This document shows positions 34,561-43,598 of a stretch of 64,000 nt of DNA, piece by piece; the first letter of the stretch is position 1, and every line of letters begins with the position of its first letter. The stretch spans positions 62,001 to 126,000 of the forward strand of contig NZ_JACYMO010000012.1 in the NCBI RefSeq assembly GCF_014838825.1, written 5' to 3'. The notes under the pieces are model-generated. The model saw only the letters and a program-made list of their open reading frames with translations. It did no database searches and was not told the DNA's origin. This DNA comes from Erwinia persicina. Its GTDB lineage: Bacteria > Pseudomonadota > Gammaproteobacteria > Enterobacterales > Enterobacteriaceae. A program made the translations under genes and the position numbers.

Positions 34561-35511
34561 TTAATGGCTGAGCTGCGTTGTATAATTCGCTGCCACCCAG
34601 CGATAGCCGCTACCGTCGCGTTTAACGTGTCCCAGCCCCGGAAAGGCAATGTGTGCAGCAGCTACCCAGTTCCCCTCCTGCGCCATCTGCGCCAGTACCG
34701 CCTCACGCGTTTGTACGGCTTTTTTCTGGTCAACATCGAAGTGGATTGCCACATGCGGATCGGGCATCTGAACCGATTTTGCATGAATAATGTCGCCCCA
34801 CAGCACCAGCGTCTGTCCTTCACTCTCCACGCGGTACAGCACGCTACCCGGCGTATGGCCGGGTGCCGGGATGGCCCGTATACCGGCAAATACCGTCGCG
34901 GGGGCACTGAACGTGCTCAGACGTCCGGCATCAATGACCGGGCGCAACGTACGTTCAGACTCGGCAAAGGTGTGGGCCTGGCTGGCTGCCACCTTCTTAA
35001 CGTTGCCGGGCGTCAGCCAGAAGTCTGCGTCTTTCTTCTCAACGTAAACCCGGGCATTGGGGAAGGCCAGTTTGCCGCTGCGCGAGACACCGCCGGAGTG
35101 GTCGGCATGAATATGTGTCAGCAGCACCGCATTGAGGCTTTCTGCCGGATAGCCTGCCGCCGCCAGATTCTCCAGCAGATGACCGCCGTTGTGGCCAAAC
35201 AGGTCGCCCGCCCCGGCATCCACCAGCACCCGCTGCTGGCCGTTATCAATCACGTATGCGTTAATTGAGGTCTCTGCCTGCGGCGTCATGGCATCACTGG
35301 CCATACGGTCGCGCAGCTTTTGCGGGCTGATATGAGTCAGTAACTTATCCAGCGGGATGGTGACCGTGCCATCAGAAACAGCGGTGATACGCAACTTGCC
35401 CAGCGTCATGCGGTAAAATCCAGGCGCCTGGGTCTCCGGCGGAACAGATTCGGGTGCGGCCAGCGCCGAAGCAGAGAAAGCAATACCGGCCATCATTACC
35501 ATCGTTTTCAT
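34561..35511 (-). CDS. Periplasmic metallo-beta-lactamase-fold hydrolase
   Basis: 316-residue protein with a signal peptide (MKTMVMMAGIAFSASALA-A). The MBL motif LTHIHADHSGGV (H-x-H-x-D-H) gives most of the dinuclear zinc site, with GHTPGSVLYRV and GDIIHA supplying further ligands. Similar exported enzymes are annotated as lactonase or 'MBL fold metallo-hydrolase'; the substrate is not evident. Transcribed divergently from a LysR gene. Confidence 0.88.
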   Translation of the reverse strand: MKTMVMMAGIAFSASALAAPESVPPETQAPGFYRMTLGKLRITAVSDGTVTIPLDKLLTHISPQKLRDRMASDAMTPQAETSINAYVIDNGQQRVLVDAGAGDLFGHNGGHLLENLAAAGYPAESLNAVLLTHIHADHSGGVSRSGKLAFPNARVYVEKKDADFWLTPGNVKKVAASQAHTFAESERTLRPVIDAGRLSTFSAPATVFAGIRAIPAPGHTPGSVLYRVESEGQTLVLWGDIIHAKSVQMPDPHVAIHFDVDQKKAVQTREAVLAQMAQEGNWVAAAHIAFPGLGHVKRDGSGYRWVAANYTTQLSH

Positions 35512-35528
35512 TTTAACCTCGTTAATTC

Positions 35529-35572
35529 ATGTCGTTTTTGCGTGAGTGCCAGTATCCTGACCTCAACGACAT
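35529..35572. promoter_or_regulatory. Candidate LysR operator between MBL and LysR genes
   Basis: ATGTCGTT (35529-35536) and AACGACAT (35565-35572) are perfect inverted copies separated by 28 bases, in the 81-base divergent promoter region. Spacing could fit two half-sites of a tetrameric LysR regulator. Confidence 0.4.
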
Positions 35573-35592
35573 CATTCAAATCGATTAAAATA

Positions 35593-36516
35593 ATGCACAC
35601 TATCAGAGAAAATGATTTTAGCCGTATCGACCTGAATCTGCTGACGGTGCTGCTGGTTTTGCATCGCGAGGGCAGCGTTTCACGCGCCGCTGAACGCCTT
35701 CACCTCGGTCAGCCAGCCGTCAGCGGGGCGCTGGCGCGCCTGCGTACGATGTTTAACGACCCGCTGTTTGTCCGCACGGCAAAAGGGATGTCGCCGACGC
35801 CGCGCGCCGAGACACTGGTAGCCTCGTTATTTCCGGTGATGGAAGAGATGCAGCAGGTACTGTTTCAGCCGCCATCCTTTTCACCTGAAACCGATACGCA
35901 CCGGTTCCGTCTGGGGATGAGCGACTGGGTGGAAGGCTGGCTGATGCCCGACCTGCTGTCGACGCTGAACCGCCAGGCACCGGGAGTGACCCTGCATATC
36001 ACGGCCAGCGATCCCTTCCACGATGAGGAAATGGTACAACAGGATCGCGTTGACGTAGCGATTTCGGTCGGGCAGGGCATTCCTGCCGGGACGGTGCGTG
36101 AGCCGGTTACCCGTATGGAATTCTGCACGCTGTGGCACCCGCTCCAGTTAGCACTCACTTCGCCCCTGAGCCTTGATGACTATATATCCCATAATCATCT
36201 GCTGGTTTCTTATCGCGGTGCCAGTCAGAGCCAGATAGACGAGCAACTGGCGCGGCAGAATCTGTCCCGCCGGGTGCGCTATGTGACCCCCCATTTTTCC
36301 TCACTGCCGCTGATGTTGAAGCAGATCCCGGCCCTGACCACCGTCCCGCAGGGCCTGGCAGCGGGCTGGATGGAACACTTCGGCTTGCAGAGCAGCGCCG
36401 TTCCGGTCAGCGTGCCGCCCTTTACCCTCTCCCTGCTGTGGAATAAGCGCCGCAGCCACGACCCGGCCCTGCTATGGCTGCTGGAAAAACTGCGGGAAAA
36501 AATGCGCACTGGCTGA
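35593..36516 (+). CDS. LysR-family regulator (NodD/LeuO-like subgroup)
   Basis: 307-residue LysR protein starting IRENDFSRIDLNLLTVLLVL, with helix-turn-helix REGSVSRAAERLHLGQPAVS and DPLFVRTAKGMSPTPRAE, the pattern of the subgroup that includes LeuO and NodD-like regulators. Start at 35593 gives the standard family length; the frame to 35542 adds 17 residues across the candidate operator. Probably regulates the divergent MBL-fold gene. Confidence 0.9.
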   Translation: MHTIRENDFSRIDLNLLTVLLVLHREGSVSRAAERLHLGQPAVSGALARLRTMFNDPLFVRTAKGMSPTPRAETLVASLFPVMEEMQQVLFQPPSFSPETDTHRFRLGMSDWVEGWLMPDLLSTLNRQAPGVTLHITASDPFHDEEMVQQDRVDVAISVGQGIPAGTVREPVTRMEFCTLWHPLQLALTSPLSLDDYISHNHLLVSYRGASQSQIDEQLARQNLSRRVRYVTPHFSSLPLMLKQIPALTTVPQGLAAGWMEHFGLQSSAVPVSVPPFTLSLLWNKRRSHDPALLWLLEKLREKMRTG

Positions 36517-36573
36517 TTGACTCGTGCCTGACAGCAAGACGGTAAGTCTGAACGCGAGCGGCCGTCATACCCG

Positions 36574-37959
36574 TTACCGGTGCTGCTCCGCTATCGCACG
36601 CTTCAGCACGCCGTAAATCCGTGCATCACTGAGATGCGCCACGTTAAAACGTACAAATGCACCGGCGGTCTGCGAGACGCTGAAGACATTCCCCGGTGCC
36701 AGAATGACCCCCTCTTCGCGGCAGCGTCGGGTCAGTAGCGTGGAATCCACCCCGTCCGGCAGGCGGCACCAGAGATAAAACCCACCGCGCGGTACCTGCC
36801 ACGGCACGATACCCAGCGTTGCCAGGCGTTCCACCGCCTCTTTTCTGGCGCGATCCAGCCGCGTTGTCACCTCCTGCAAATGCTTACGATAGCTTCCCCC
36901 CGACAGCACACCGGCAATCAGTTCGCTGGCAAGCGGGCCTGGTCCGCCAAAGTTGGTGGCGATCTGCAGGTTAACCAGTTCATCGATCCACCCGGCCCGG
37001 CAGGCAATATAACCACAGCGCACCGAGGCGGAGAGGGTTTTCGAAAAACTCCCGGTGCGGATAACGCGATCAAGCCCGTCGGGGATCGCCAGGCGCGGCG
37101 AAGGGTCCGGTTCGAAGTCGGCAAAGATATCGTCTTCAATGATCAGCGTATCGTGCAGCGCGGCGGCACTTAACACGCGATAGGCAGTCTGCGCAGAGAG
37201 GCAGGCACCCGTCGGATTATGCAGAGCGGAGTTAGTGATATAAAGACGCGGGCGCTCCGCAGCAAGAACCTGTTCAAAAACCGCGATATCGGGGCCAGTT
37301 GGCGTATAGGGTACGCCAGTGATCTTCACCTGGTGGGCACGCAGCAGCGCCTTAAAGTTGAAGTAGCAGGGGTCATCCACCACCACGCTGTCGCCCGGGC
37401 GCAGCAGATAACGACAGAGTAAATCCAGAGCCTGGCTCCCCGACCCGGTCAGCATCAGCTGGTCCATCGAAGCAGACAGCCCTTCCCGGGCAAAACGCGC
37501 CAGCAAAAGACGCCGCAGTTTGGGCGACCCGTGGGAACTGCCGTAGTCGGTCAGCAGGGGGCTGTCGAGCCGGGAAAGCTGCCGCAGCCCTTTACGCAGT
37601 GCCTCATGAGGCATCCAGTCGTCGGGCAGCCAGCCGCAGCCCGGCGTCAGTTCACCCACTGCTGCATCCAGCGACTGGCGGGAGACCCAGAAAGGATCGA
37701 CATCCCGTGGCTGCCCGATGCGCGTATCAATCAGACTGCGCCCAACAAGCGGAGTGCCAGACACGTAAAAACCGGAACCGCGCCGTGCCCGGATCACCCC
37801 TTCTGCTGCCAGCCTCTCATAGGCTTCGACGACCGTAGAAGGTGACACGCTCCTGGCGGCAGCGAAGCGGCGCACCGACATCAGCCGGTCACCGGCTGCC
37901 AGCGTACCGGTCAGAATACTGCGGCGGATTTCGTCAATCAGTGTTTCGGTAAGCGTCAT
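36574..37959 (-). CDS. MocR-type regulator (GntR domain fused to aminotransferase)
   Basis: 461-residue protein with an N-terminal GntR winged helix (TLIDEIRRSILTGTLAAGDR, RRFAAARSVSPSTVVEAYER) joined to a class I aminotransferase-fold domain that binds pyridoxal phosphate; the lysine is in RTGSFSKTLSASVRCGY and the phosphate-site region reads NPTGACLS. Divergent from an EamA exporter with an inverted repeat between them, the usual MocR arrangement. Confidence 0.92.
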   Translation of the reverse strand: MTLTETLIDEIRRSILTGTLAAGDRLMSVRRFAAARSVSPSTVVEAYERLAAEGVIRARRGSGFYVSGTPLVGRSLIDTRIGQPRDVDPFWVSRQSLDAAVGELTPGCGWLPDDWMPHEALRKGLRQLSRLDSPLLTDYGSSHGSPKLRRLLLARFAREGLSASMDQLMLTGSGSQALDLLCRYLLRPGDSVVVDDPCYFNFKALLRAHQVKITGVPYTPTGPDIAVFEQVLAAERPRLYITNSALHNPTGACLSAQTAYRVLSAAALHDTLIIEDDIFADFEPDPSPRLAIPDGLDRVIRTGSFSKTLSASVRCGYIACRAGWIDELVNLQIATNFGGPGPLASELIAGVLSGGSYRKHLQEVTTRLDRARKEAVERLATLGIVPWQVPRGGFYLWCRLPDGVDSTLLTRRCREEGVILAPGNVFSVSQTAGAFVRFNVAHLSDARIYGVLKRAIAEQHR

Positions 37960-37985
37960 CGGTATCCCAGCCTGTCAGTGATCAA

Positions 37986-38011
37986 CTGTATGGGAAAGAC
38001 TCCCCATACAG
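37986..38011. promoter_or_regulatory. Candidate MocR operator
   Basis: CTGTATGGG (37986-37994) and CCCATACAG (38003-38011), perfect over nine bases with an eight-base spacer, in the 149-base intergenic region between the regulator and the EamA exporter. The spacing excludes a LexA box. Confidence 0.5.
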
Positions 38012-38108
38012 AACAACTTAATTGTAGGGGTAGTGTATCTTCGAATCCGCCGTTCTGACCTCTACTATCCGTGGGATATGCCTGTTTTTATACTTACGCA
38101 GAGGACTT

Positions 38109-38969
38109 ATGCAGCGAACAACATCAGGGTGGTGGAGTGGACTTTTTGGCGTGATGATTTTTAGCGGCTCCCTGCCGGCTACACGGGTGGCCATTGGCGG
38201 ATTTTCACCGCTGTTTCTGACCTCTGCCCGCGCGGTGATTGCCGCACTGGTCGCCGGGGGACTGCTGCTGGCGCTGAGGCAGCGACGCCCCGGGCGCAGC
38301 GACAGGGTATCGCTACTGATGGTGGCTGCGGGAGTCGTCGTCGGCTTTCCCTTACTGACAGCCCTGGCCCTGCGCGAGATGACCGCCGCCTGTTCTCTGG
38401 TTTTTATCGGCCTGCTGCCGCTTTCCACCGCTATTTTCGCGGTGCTGCGCGGGGGAGAACGGCCAGCGCGGGCCTTCTGGCTGTTCTCCCTGCTGGGTGC
38501 CGGGATCGTGACAGGTTTTGCTCTCTCAGCAGGCGGAGGGGGATCGCTGACCGGAAACCTGATGATGGTGGCGGCCATTCTGCTGTGCGGACTGGGCTAT
38601 GCGGAAGGGGCAGAACTGTCGCGCCGGCTGGGCGGCTGGCAGGTGATCAGCTGGTCGCTGCTGCTGTCGCTACCGGTAATGGTGGTGACGGGCCTGATGA
38701 CTCTGCCGCACAGCTGGCAGGGGATCGGTGCGCCCGCCTGGTTCAGCCTTGGCTATGTCTCACTGTTCAGTATGCTGATTGGTTTTATTTTCTGGTATCG
38801 CGGGCTGTCGCTGGGCGGCATCGCCGGGGTCGGACAGCTCCAGCTGCTACAACCGTTTTTTGGTCTGTTGCTCTGCGCGCTGTTCCTCCACGAGCCGGTT
38901 GCCCTGAGTATGGTGGTCAGTGCGGCGGCGATTATTCTCTGTGTTGCCGGCGCGAAGCATTTCGCCTGA
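38109..38969 (+). CDS. EamA/DMT-family exporter
   Basis: 286-residue membrane protein with ten predicted segments in two EamA repeats (FGVMIFSGSLPATRVAIGGF at the start; ISWSLLLSLPVMVVTGLMTL and GIAGVGQLQLLQPFFGLLLC in the second half). Start follows AGAGGAC. Exporters of this class often handle amino acids or metabolites, and a divergent MocR regulator suggests a vitamin B6- or amino-acid-responsive pump. Confidence 0.9.
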   Translation: MQRTTSGWWSGLFGVMIFSGSLPATRVAIGGFSPLFLTSARAVIAALVAGGLLLALRQRRPGRSDRVSLLMVAAGVVVGFPLLTALALREMTAACSLVFIGLLPLSTAIFAVLRGGERPARAFWLFSLLGAGIVTGFALSAGGGGSLTGNLMMVAAILLCGLGYAEGAELSRRLGGWQVISWSLLLSLPVMVVTGLMTLPHSWQGIGAPAWFSLGYVSLFSMLIGFIFWYRGLSLGGIAGVGQLQLLQPFFGLLLCALFLHEPVALSMVVSAAAIILCVAGAKHFA

Positions 38970-39015
38970 GCGCCATTCCACAATAATAAGGAGAACGACG
39001 TGGTTTTCTGAGCAA

Positions 39016-39043
39016 AAAAAACCAGACCGGAGTCTGGTTTTTT
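39016..39043. terminator. Bidirectional rho-independent terminator between EamA and betT genes
   Basis: AAAAAACCAGAC (39016-39027) pairs with GTCTGGTTTTTT (39032-39043), loop CGGA. A-run and T-run flank a compact stem between two convergent genes. Confidence 0.9.
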
Positions 39044-39049
39044 AAGGGT

Positions 39050-41089
39050 TTATGCTTCAGGGAAGGGCATCGAATTACCCGGTGCTTCCCGGTGAATATG
39101 CAGGAAGGTCAGGTGACGCTCATACTGGTCGAGAATGTCATTGATGATCTGCTCTTTGGTGTAGTCCATCAAATCGTTCCCCTGCGTACCCTCCAGCAGG
39201 AAGGTTTCCAGACGGAAGTAATCCGATTTGCCGCTGCGCGCCCGGTAGGTAAAGGCGGGTACCGAGTAACGCTGCGGCCAGATCTGATAGAGGAAGCTCT
39301 GCTCATCCGCCATATCAACCAGCAGTTCCAGATGGTTCAGACGCTCATCCTCCACCGCAGGCAGCTCATTCACCTGCACTTTGGCACCACGACGTTCCAG
39401 CTCACGCCCGACTTCTTCCATTGCCGGACGACAGACGTTATCCAGCATTTTGCGGGTGTGGGTCGTTCCCGGATAGTTCATCACGCGTGAAATGCGCTGT
39501 TTCCAGTTCAGGCGATCGTCACGCGATACCGCTACCGGTGGCGTGTTCACCGTGGCACTGGCCCGACGGTGATCTTCAACCCGCAGTGATTTATACAGAC
39601 CGGCCATCACAAAGAAAATCACAAAGCTGAACGGCAGCCCCATGATCACCGTGGTCTTCTGCAGCGCCGTCACGCCGTTAACCATCAGCATTCCCAGCGT
39701 TAGGACGCCAATGGTGACCGACCAGAAGATACGCAGCCAGTTTGGCGCATCATTGTTGATGTCCGCCAGACGCGAGGTAAAGTTGCCCAGCACCAGTGAA
39801 CCGGAGTCCGCGGAGGTAACATAGAACAGCAGGCCGGTGATGGTGGCCACCGAGGCGCTGAAAGTAAAGCCAGGATACTGCGCCAGCAGACTGTAGAAGC
39901 CGCGCTCCGGGTGCGCCATGGTCTCTTCAGCGAAGGCCATATTGCCGTGAATAATCTCGTATAGGGCGCTGTTACCAAAGATCGACAGCCACAGCAGGGT
40001 AAAGATAAATGGAATGGTCAGCGTCCCTACCACAAACTGGCGGATAGTACGGCCGCGGGAAATACGCGCCAGGAACAGGCCAACAAACGGTGACCAGGCG
40101 ACCCACCAGGCCCAGAAGAACAGCGTCCAGTTGTTCATCCATTCCGTTGGACGATCGAAGGCGAAACTGTTCAGCGTCATGCCCATAAAGCGGTTGATGT
40201 AATCCCCGACGTTGAGCACCAGCGCATTCAGCAGGAAGCTGGTATCACCGACGAACAGCACAAACAGGATCAGACCAAAGGCGAGCAGCACGTTGAGCTC
40301 TGACAGGAAGCGAATGCCCTTATTCACGCCAGAGGTGACCGAGATAGTGGCCATGATGACCGACAGCACGATTAGCCCGGCCTGCGCCGTCAGTCCTTCC
40401 GGCACATCAAACAGCACCTTCAGGCCATAGTTCAGCTGCACAACGCCGATGCCCAATGTGGTGGCAATACCAAAAATCGTCCCGAGCACGGCGGCGATGT
40501 CCACGGTATGACCGATTGGCCCGTTAATACGTTTACCGAAAATAGGGTACAGGGCCGAACGAATGGTCAGAGGCAGGCCGTAGCGATAGCTGAAGTAACC
40601 CAGGGCGATGCCCATCAGGGCATACATGGACCAGCCGGTCAGACCGTAGTGGAACAGCGTCCAGACCATCGCCTGACGCGCGGCTTCCATCGTCTGTCCC
40701 TGGCCCTCTGGCGGCATCATATACTGCGTGACCGGCTCGGCGACGGAGAAGAACATCAGATCGATACCGATACCGGCGGCAAACAGCATGGCTGCCCAGC
40801 TCATCAGGCTGAACTCGGGCTTGGACTGCTCAGGACCGAGCTTAATGGAACCAAAGCGGGAACAGGCCATAAAGATAACGAACACGATGTACAGCGTGGC
40901 GGCCAGCAGGTAATACCAGCCGAAGGTGTTGGATACCCAGTCGAGGGTACGATTAATCCAGCGATCGGAAAAATCAGTGAACAGAATAGTCGTCATGGAG
41001 AACAGCAGGATCAATACTGCTGAGGTGTAGAAAACCACGGGGTTGATACGATCTTTTTGAGGCTTTCCTGGTATTTCAGTCGTCGGCAT
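39050..41089 (-). CDS. betT: High-affinity choline transporter BetT (BCCT family)
   Basis: 679-residue choline uptake carrier (E. coli BetT is 677 as I recall). Twelve membrane segments with the BCCT signature around WTLFFWAWWVAWSPFVGLFL and ARISRGRTIRQF, then a long hydrophilic C-terminal domain (from about 520) typical of BetT and used for osmotic control. Start at 41089 follows GCGGAGA; the frame to 41149 adds 20 unsupported residues. No betIBA genes are in the window, so imported choline must be handled elsewhere. Divergent from the thiamine operon. Confidence 0.95.
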   Translation of the reverse strand: MPTTEIPGKPQKDRINPVVFYTSAVLILLFSMTTILFTDFSDRWINRTLDWVSNTFGWYYLLAATLYIVFVIFMACSRFGSIKLGPEQSKPEFSLMSWAAMLFAAGIGIDLMFFSVAEPVTQYMMPPEGQGQTMEAARQAMVWTLFHYGLTGWSMYALMGIALGYFSYRYGLPLTIRSALYPIFGKRINGPIGHTVDIAAVLGTIFGIATTLGIGVVQLNYGLKVLFDVPEGLTAQAGLIVLSVIMATISVTSGVNKGIRFLSELNVLLAFGLILFVLFVGDTSFLLNALVLNVGDYINRFMGMTLNSFAFDRPTEWMNNWTLFFWAWWVAWSPFVGLFLARISRGRTIRQFVVGTLTIPFIFTLLWLSIFGNSALYEIIHGNMAFAEETMAHPERGFYSLLAQYPGFTFSASVATITGLLFYVTSADSGSLVLGNFTSRLADINNDAPNWLRIFWSVTIGVLTLGMLMVNGVTALQKTTVIMGLPFSFVIFFVMAGLYKSLRVEDHRRASATVNTPPVAVSRDDRLNWKQRISRVMNYPGTTHTRKMLDNVCRPAMEEVGRELERRGAKVQVNELPAVEDERLNHLELLVDMADEQSFLYQIWPQRYSVPAFTYRARSGKSDYFRLETFLLEGTQGNDLMDYTKEQIINDILDQYERHLTFLHIHREAPGNSMPFPEA

Positions 41090-41426
41090 AATGTCTCCGC
41101 AAAAAATGATCAGGGAAAGAACCTGAAGTCCGCTCTGCGAAGCGCGCATTAGCGCATACTGGGTAAAATCCGCCGTATATCCGCTAATTACACTGGGAGA
41201 ACCATCAGGATGAATATTAGTGTAATTTATTGATTAATCGTTATAACTCTTGACTCAAATCGCCTCCGGAAAGTAAATTTTGTGTAAACAGAAGCACGAA
41301 TGATAGTTTTTATTGATTGAGCATTCAATTAAAAAAAATTTCAGCGTCTCAAATTGCCGTCTTTTTCCCCATTAAAACCGCATATCGCTTGACGATTCCC
41401 ACCCGGTAAAATAAAACTATTTCCTG
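41090..41426. promoter_or_regulatory. Divergent promoter region of betT and the thi operon
   Basis: AT-rich stretch holding both promoters. AATTACACT (41186-41194) and AGTGTAATT (41219-41227) form a perfect nine-base inverted repeat with a 24-base spacer, about 100 bases upstream of betT, a candidate operator for an osmotic or choline-responsive repressor. No gene here. Confidence 0.4.
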
Positions 41427-41527
41427 TCAGGGGAGTCTCGCCAGAGAGACTGAGAGGCTAATGAGCGATTTATCGCGGCGTAGCGACCCTTAGAACCTGA
41501 CCCAGTTGATACTGGCGTAGGAAGACG
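41427..41527 (+). promoter_or_regulatory. TPP riboswitch (THI element)
   Basis: Contains the conserved TPP aptamer parts in order: CAGGGGAGTC, ACTGAGAGGCTAATGAG, GCGACCCTTAGAACCTGACC and the final GTTGATACTGGCGTAGGAAG. Binding of thiamine pyrophosphate would switch off the following thiOSGF genes; in enterobacteria this usually acts on translation or on early termination. It sits about 165 bases before the thiO start. Confidence 0.95.
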
Positions 41528-41694
41528 CGTACCCTGATGACGGGCCAGCCGGCCACCCAGCGTACCCGCGCGAAGGCCTGTGTTTATTCCGCCTCAGCCT
41601 TTTTCCTTATCCTTATCACGGGTCTCATCTAGTTTTGAGAGGCTAACGTGACGCTATTGGTAACCCCCCTTCTCCCTGTCAGGATCCTTACCTC

Positions 41695-42627
41695 ATGAGC
41701 CGCTGGTCTGTGATCGGTGACGGCGTTGCCGGGCTGTGCATCGCCACGATGCTGGCAGAGCACGGCCAGGCCGTGGAGGTGATCACTTCACCGCGGCATG
41801 ATGCGGCATCCCACTGGGCAGGCGGAATGCTGGCCCCCTGGTGCGAAGGCGAAAGCGCCCCGGCGGAGGTTGTTGAGCTGGGCCAGCGGTCTGCCCCGTG
41901 GTGGTCTGCACGTGTCAAAGGCGTGGAGCATCAGGGCACCCTGGTAGTCGCCCCCCCGCGCGACGCGCCTGAACTCACCCGTTTTTCGCGCATGACGCAC
42001 GCCCATCAGTGGGTGGAACCGGTCACGCTGGAACCCGCCCTGGAAGGGCGCTTTGCCCGCGGGCTGTTCTTTGCCGGCGAGGCCCATCTCGACCCGCGCA
42101 GCGCGCTGCAGCAGCTGCGGGCCAGCCTGCTTCAACACGGCGTTGACTTCCATCAGGACAAGCCCGGCGGCACGGTTATTGACTGCCGGGGGATCCACGC
42201 TGCCCACGAACAGCCGGGACTGCGCGCCGTTCGCGGCGAAATGCTGATCCTGCACAGCGATGAGGTGCAATTCTCCCGGCCCGTCCGCTTACTCCATCCC
42301 CGCTTTCCCTGTTACCTCGTACCGCGCACGGGGGGGCGCTTTATGCTGGGGGCGACCATGGTGGAAAGCCACGATGACAGCCCGATCAGCGCCCGCGCCA
42401 TGATGGAGCTGCTAAGTGCCGCTTACGCCATCCACCCGGCACTGGCCGAAGCCAGAGTGCTGGAAAGCGGCACCGGGCTGCGTCCGGCCTACGCTGATAA
42501 TGTCCCTGCCATTCATCGCCATAACGGCGTCTGGTCCGTTAACGGCATGTACCGGCACGGCTTTCTTCTCGCGCCAGTGATGGCGGAAAACCTGATGCAG
42601 CAACTGATACAGGAAAACCTGATATGA
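41695..42627 (+). CDS. thiO: Glycine oxidase ThiO
   Basis: 310-residue FAD-dependent amine oxidase (DAO family) that oxidises glycine to the imine needed for the thiazole of thiamine. FAD-binding Rossmann motif near the start (WSVIGDGVAGLCIATMLAEH, G-x-G-x-x-G), substrate-site region HWAGGMLAPWCEGE, and the ending ESGTGLRPAYADNVPAIHRH typical of ThiO. It replaces the oxygen-sensitive ThiH of E. coli. First gene after the TPP riboswitch; its stop overlaps the thiS start by four bases. Confidence 0.93.
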   Translation: MSRWSVIGDGVAGLCIATMLAEHGQAVEVITSPRHDAASHWAGGMLAPWCEGESAPAEVVELGQRSAPWWSARVKGVEHQGTLVVAPPRDAPELTRFSRMTHAHQWVEPVTLEPALEGRFARGLFFAGEAHLDPRSALQQLRASLLQHGVDFHQDKPGGTVIDCRGIHAAHEQPGLRAVRGEMLILHSDEVQFSRPVRLLHPRFPCYLVPRTGGRFMLGATMVESHDDSPISARAMMELLSAAYAIHPALAEARVLESGTGLRPAYADNVPAIHRHNGVWSVNGMYRHGFLLAPVMAENLMQQLIQENLI

Positions 42628-42821
42628 AAATTCAGCTTAACGGCCAGCCGGTCGATACTGCCGCCCGCACCCTGGCGGAATTGCTGCGCGAACAGCAGAT
42701 TGACGCAGGCTGTGTCGCCAGCGCGTTAAATGGACAGTTCGTGCCCCGCGCCCGCTATGAAACGCAGCCGATCACACCAGGCTGTGAACTCGAAGTCCTG
42801 TCACCCATGCAGGGGGGATAA
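42624..42821 (+). CDS. thiS: Sulfur carrier protein ThiS
   Basis: 65-residue ubiquitin-like carrier ending in the obligatory Gly-Gly (LEVLSPMQGG), which ThiF adenylates and which then becomes the thiocarboxylate sulfur donor. N-terminus MKIQLNGQPVDTAARTLAEL is typical. Translationally coupled to thiO and three bases from thiG. Confidence 0.95.
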   Translation: MKIQLNGQPVDTAARTLAELLREQQIDAGCVASALNGQFVPRARYETQPITPGCELEVLSPMQGG

Positions 42822-42824
42822 ACG

Positions 42825-43595
42825 ATGTTTTATGATTTTGTACCCCAGTCACGTTTTCTGCTCGGTACCGCCGGGTACCCCTCTCCGGCGATCCTGCAGC
42901 AGGCGCTTGCGGCCTCCGGCAGTGAAATTATCACCGTCAGTCTGCGCCGTGAAGGCAGCCACGGTACAGCCTTTCGCGAGCTGCTGACCGGGCTGAATAA
43001 GCGGGTTCTGCCGAACACGGCGGGCTGTCACAGCGTGAAGGAGGCCGTCACCACTGCCCATATGGCGCGTGAGCTGTTTGATACGCGGTGGATCAAGCTG
43101 GAGGTGATCGGTCATGCCGATACGCTGCAACCCGACCCGTTCGCCCTGGTGGAGGCAGCGCGTATCCTCTGCGCCGACGGATTTCAGGTGTTTCCCTACA
43201 CCACAGAAGACCTGATTCTGGGTGAAAAACTGATCGAAGCAGGCTGTGAACTGCTGATGCCGTGGGGCGCGCCAATCGGGTCGGGGCAGGGGCTGCGTAA
43301 CAGAGAAGGGCTGCGCTCAATGCGCGCCTGGTTTAACGATATTCCGTTGATTATCGACGCCGGGATTGGTGCACCCAGCCAGGCAGCTGAAGCTATGGAG
43401 ATGGGGTTCGACGGTATTTTGCTGAATACCGCCGTTGCCAAAGCGCAGGATCCGGTTCGGATGGCAGGGGCCTTTGCTGCTGCCATACAGGCCGGATGGG
43501 ATGCCCGGCAGGCCGGTCTGGTCGAACGTCGCGATATGGCCAGCGCCTCGACGCCGATTTTTGGTATGGCGCAGTTTCACTCACGGGAGCTGTAG
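42825..43595 (+). CDS. thiG: Thiazole synthase ThiG
   Basis: 256-residue TIM-barrel enzyme that joins deoxyxylulose phosphate, the glycine imine and ThiS sulfur to form thiazole phosphate. Conserved parts: [36 protein letters not shown], the Schiff-base lysine in [23 protein letters not shown] and [20 protein letters not shown]. Three bases after thiS, three before thiF. Confidence 0.96.
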   Translation: MFYDFVPQSRFLLGTAGYPSPAILQQALAASGSEIITVSLRREGSHGTAFRELLTGLNKRVLPNTAGCHSVKEAVTTAHMARELFDTRWIKLEVIGHADTLQPDPFALVEAARILCADGFQVFPYTTEDLILGEKLIEAGCELLMPWGAPIGSGQGLRNREGLRSMRAWFNDIPLIIDAGIGAPSQAAEAMEMGFDGILLNTAVAKAQDPVRMAGAFAAAIQAGWDARQAGLVERRDMASASTPIFGMAQFHSREL

Positions 43596-43598
43596 CCG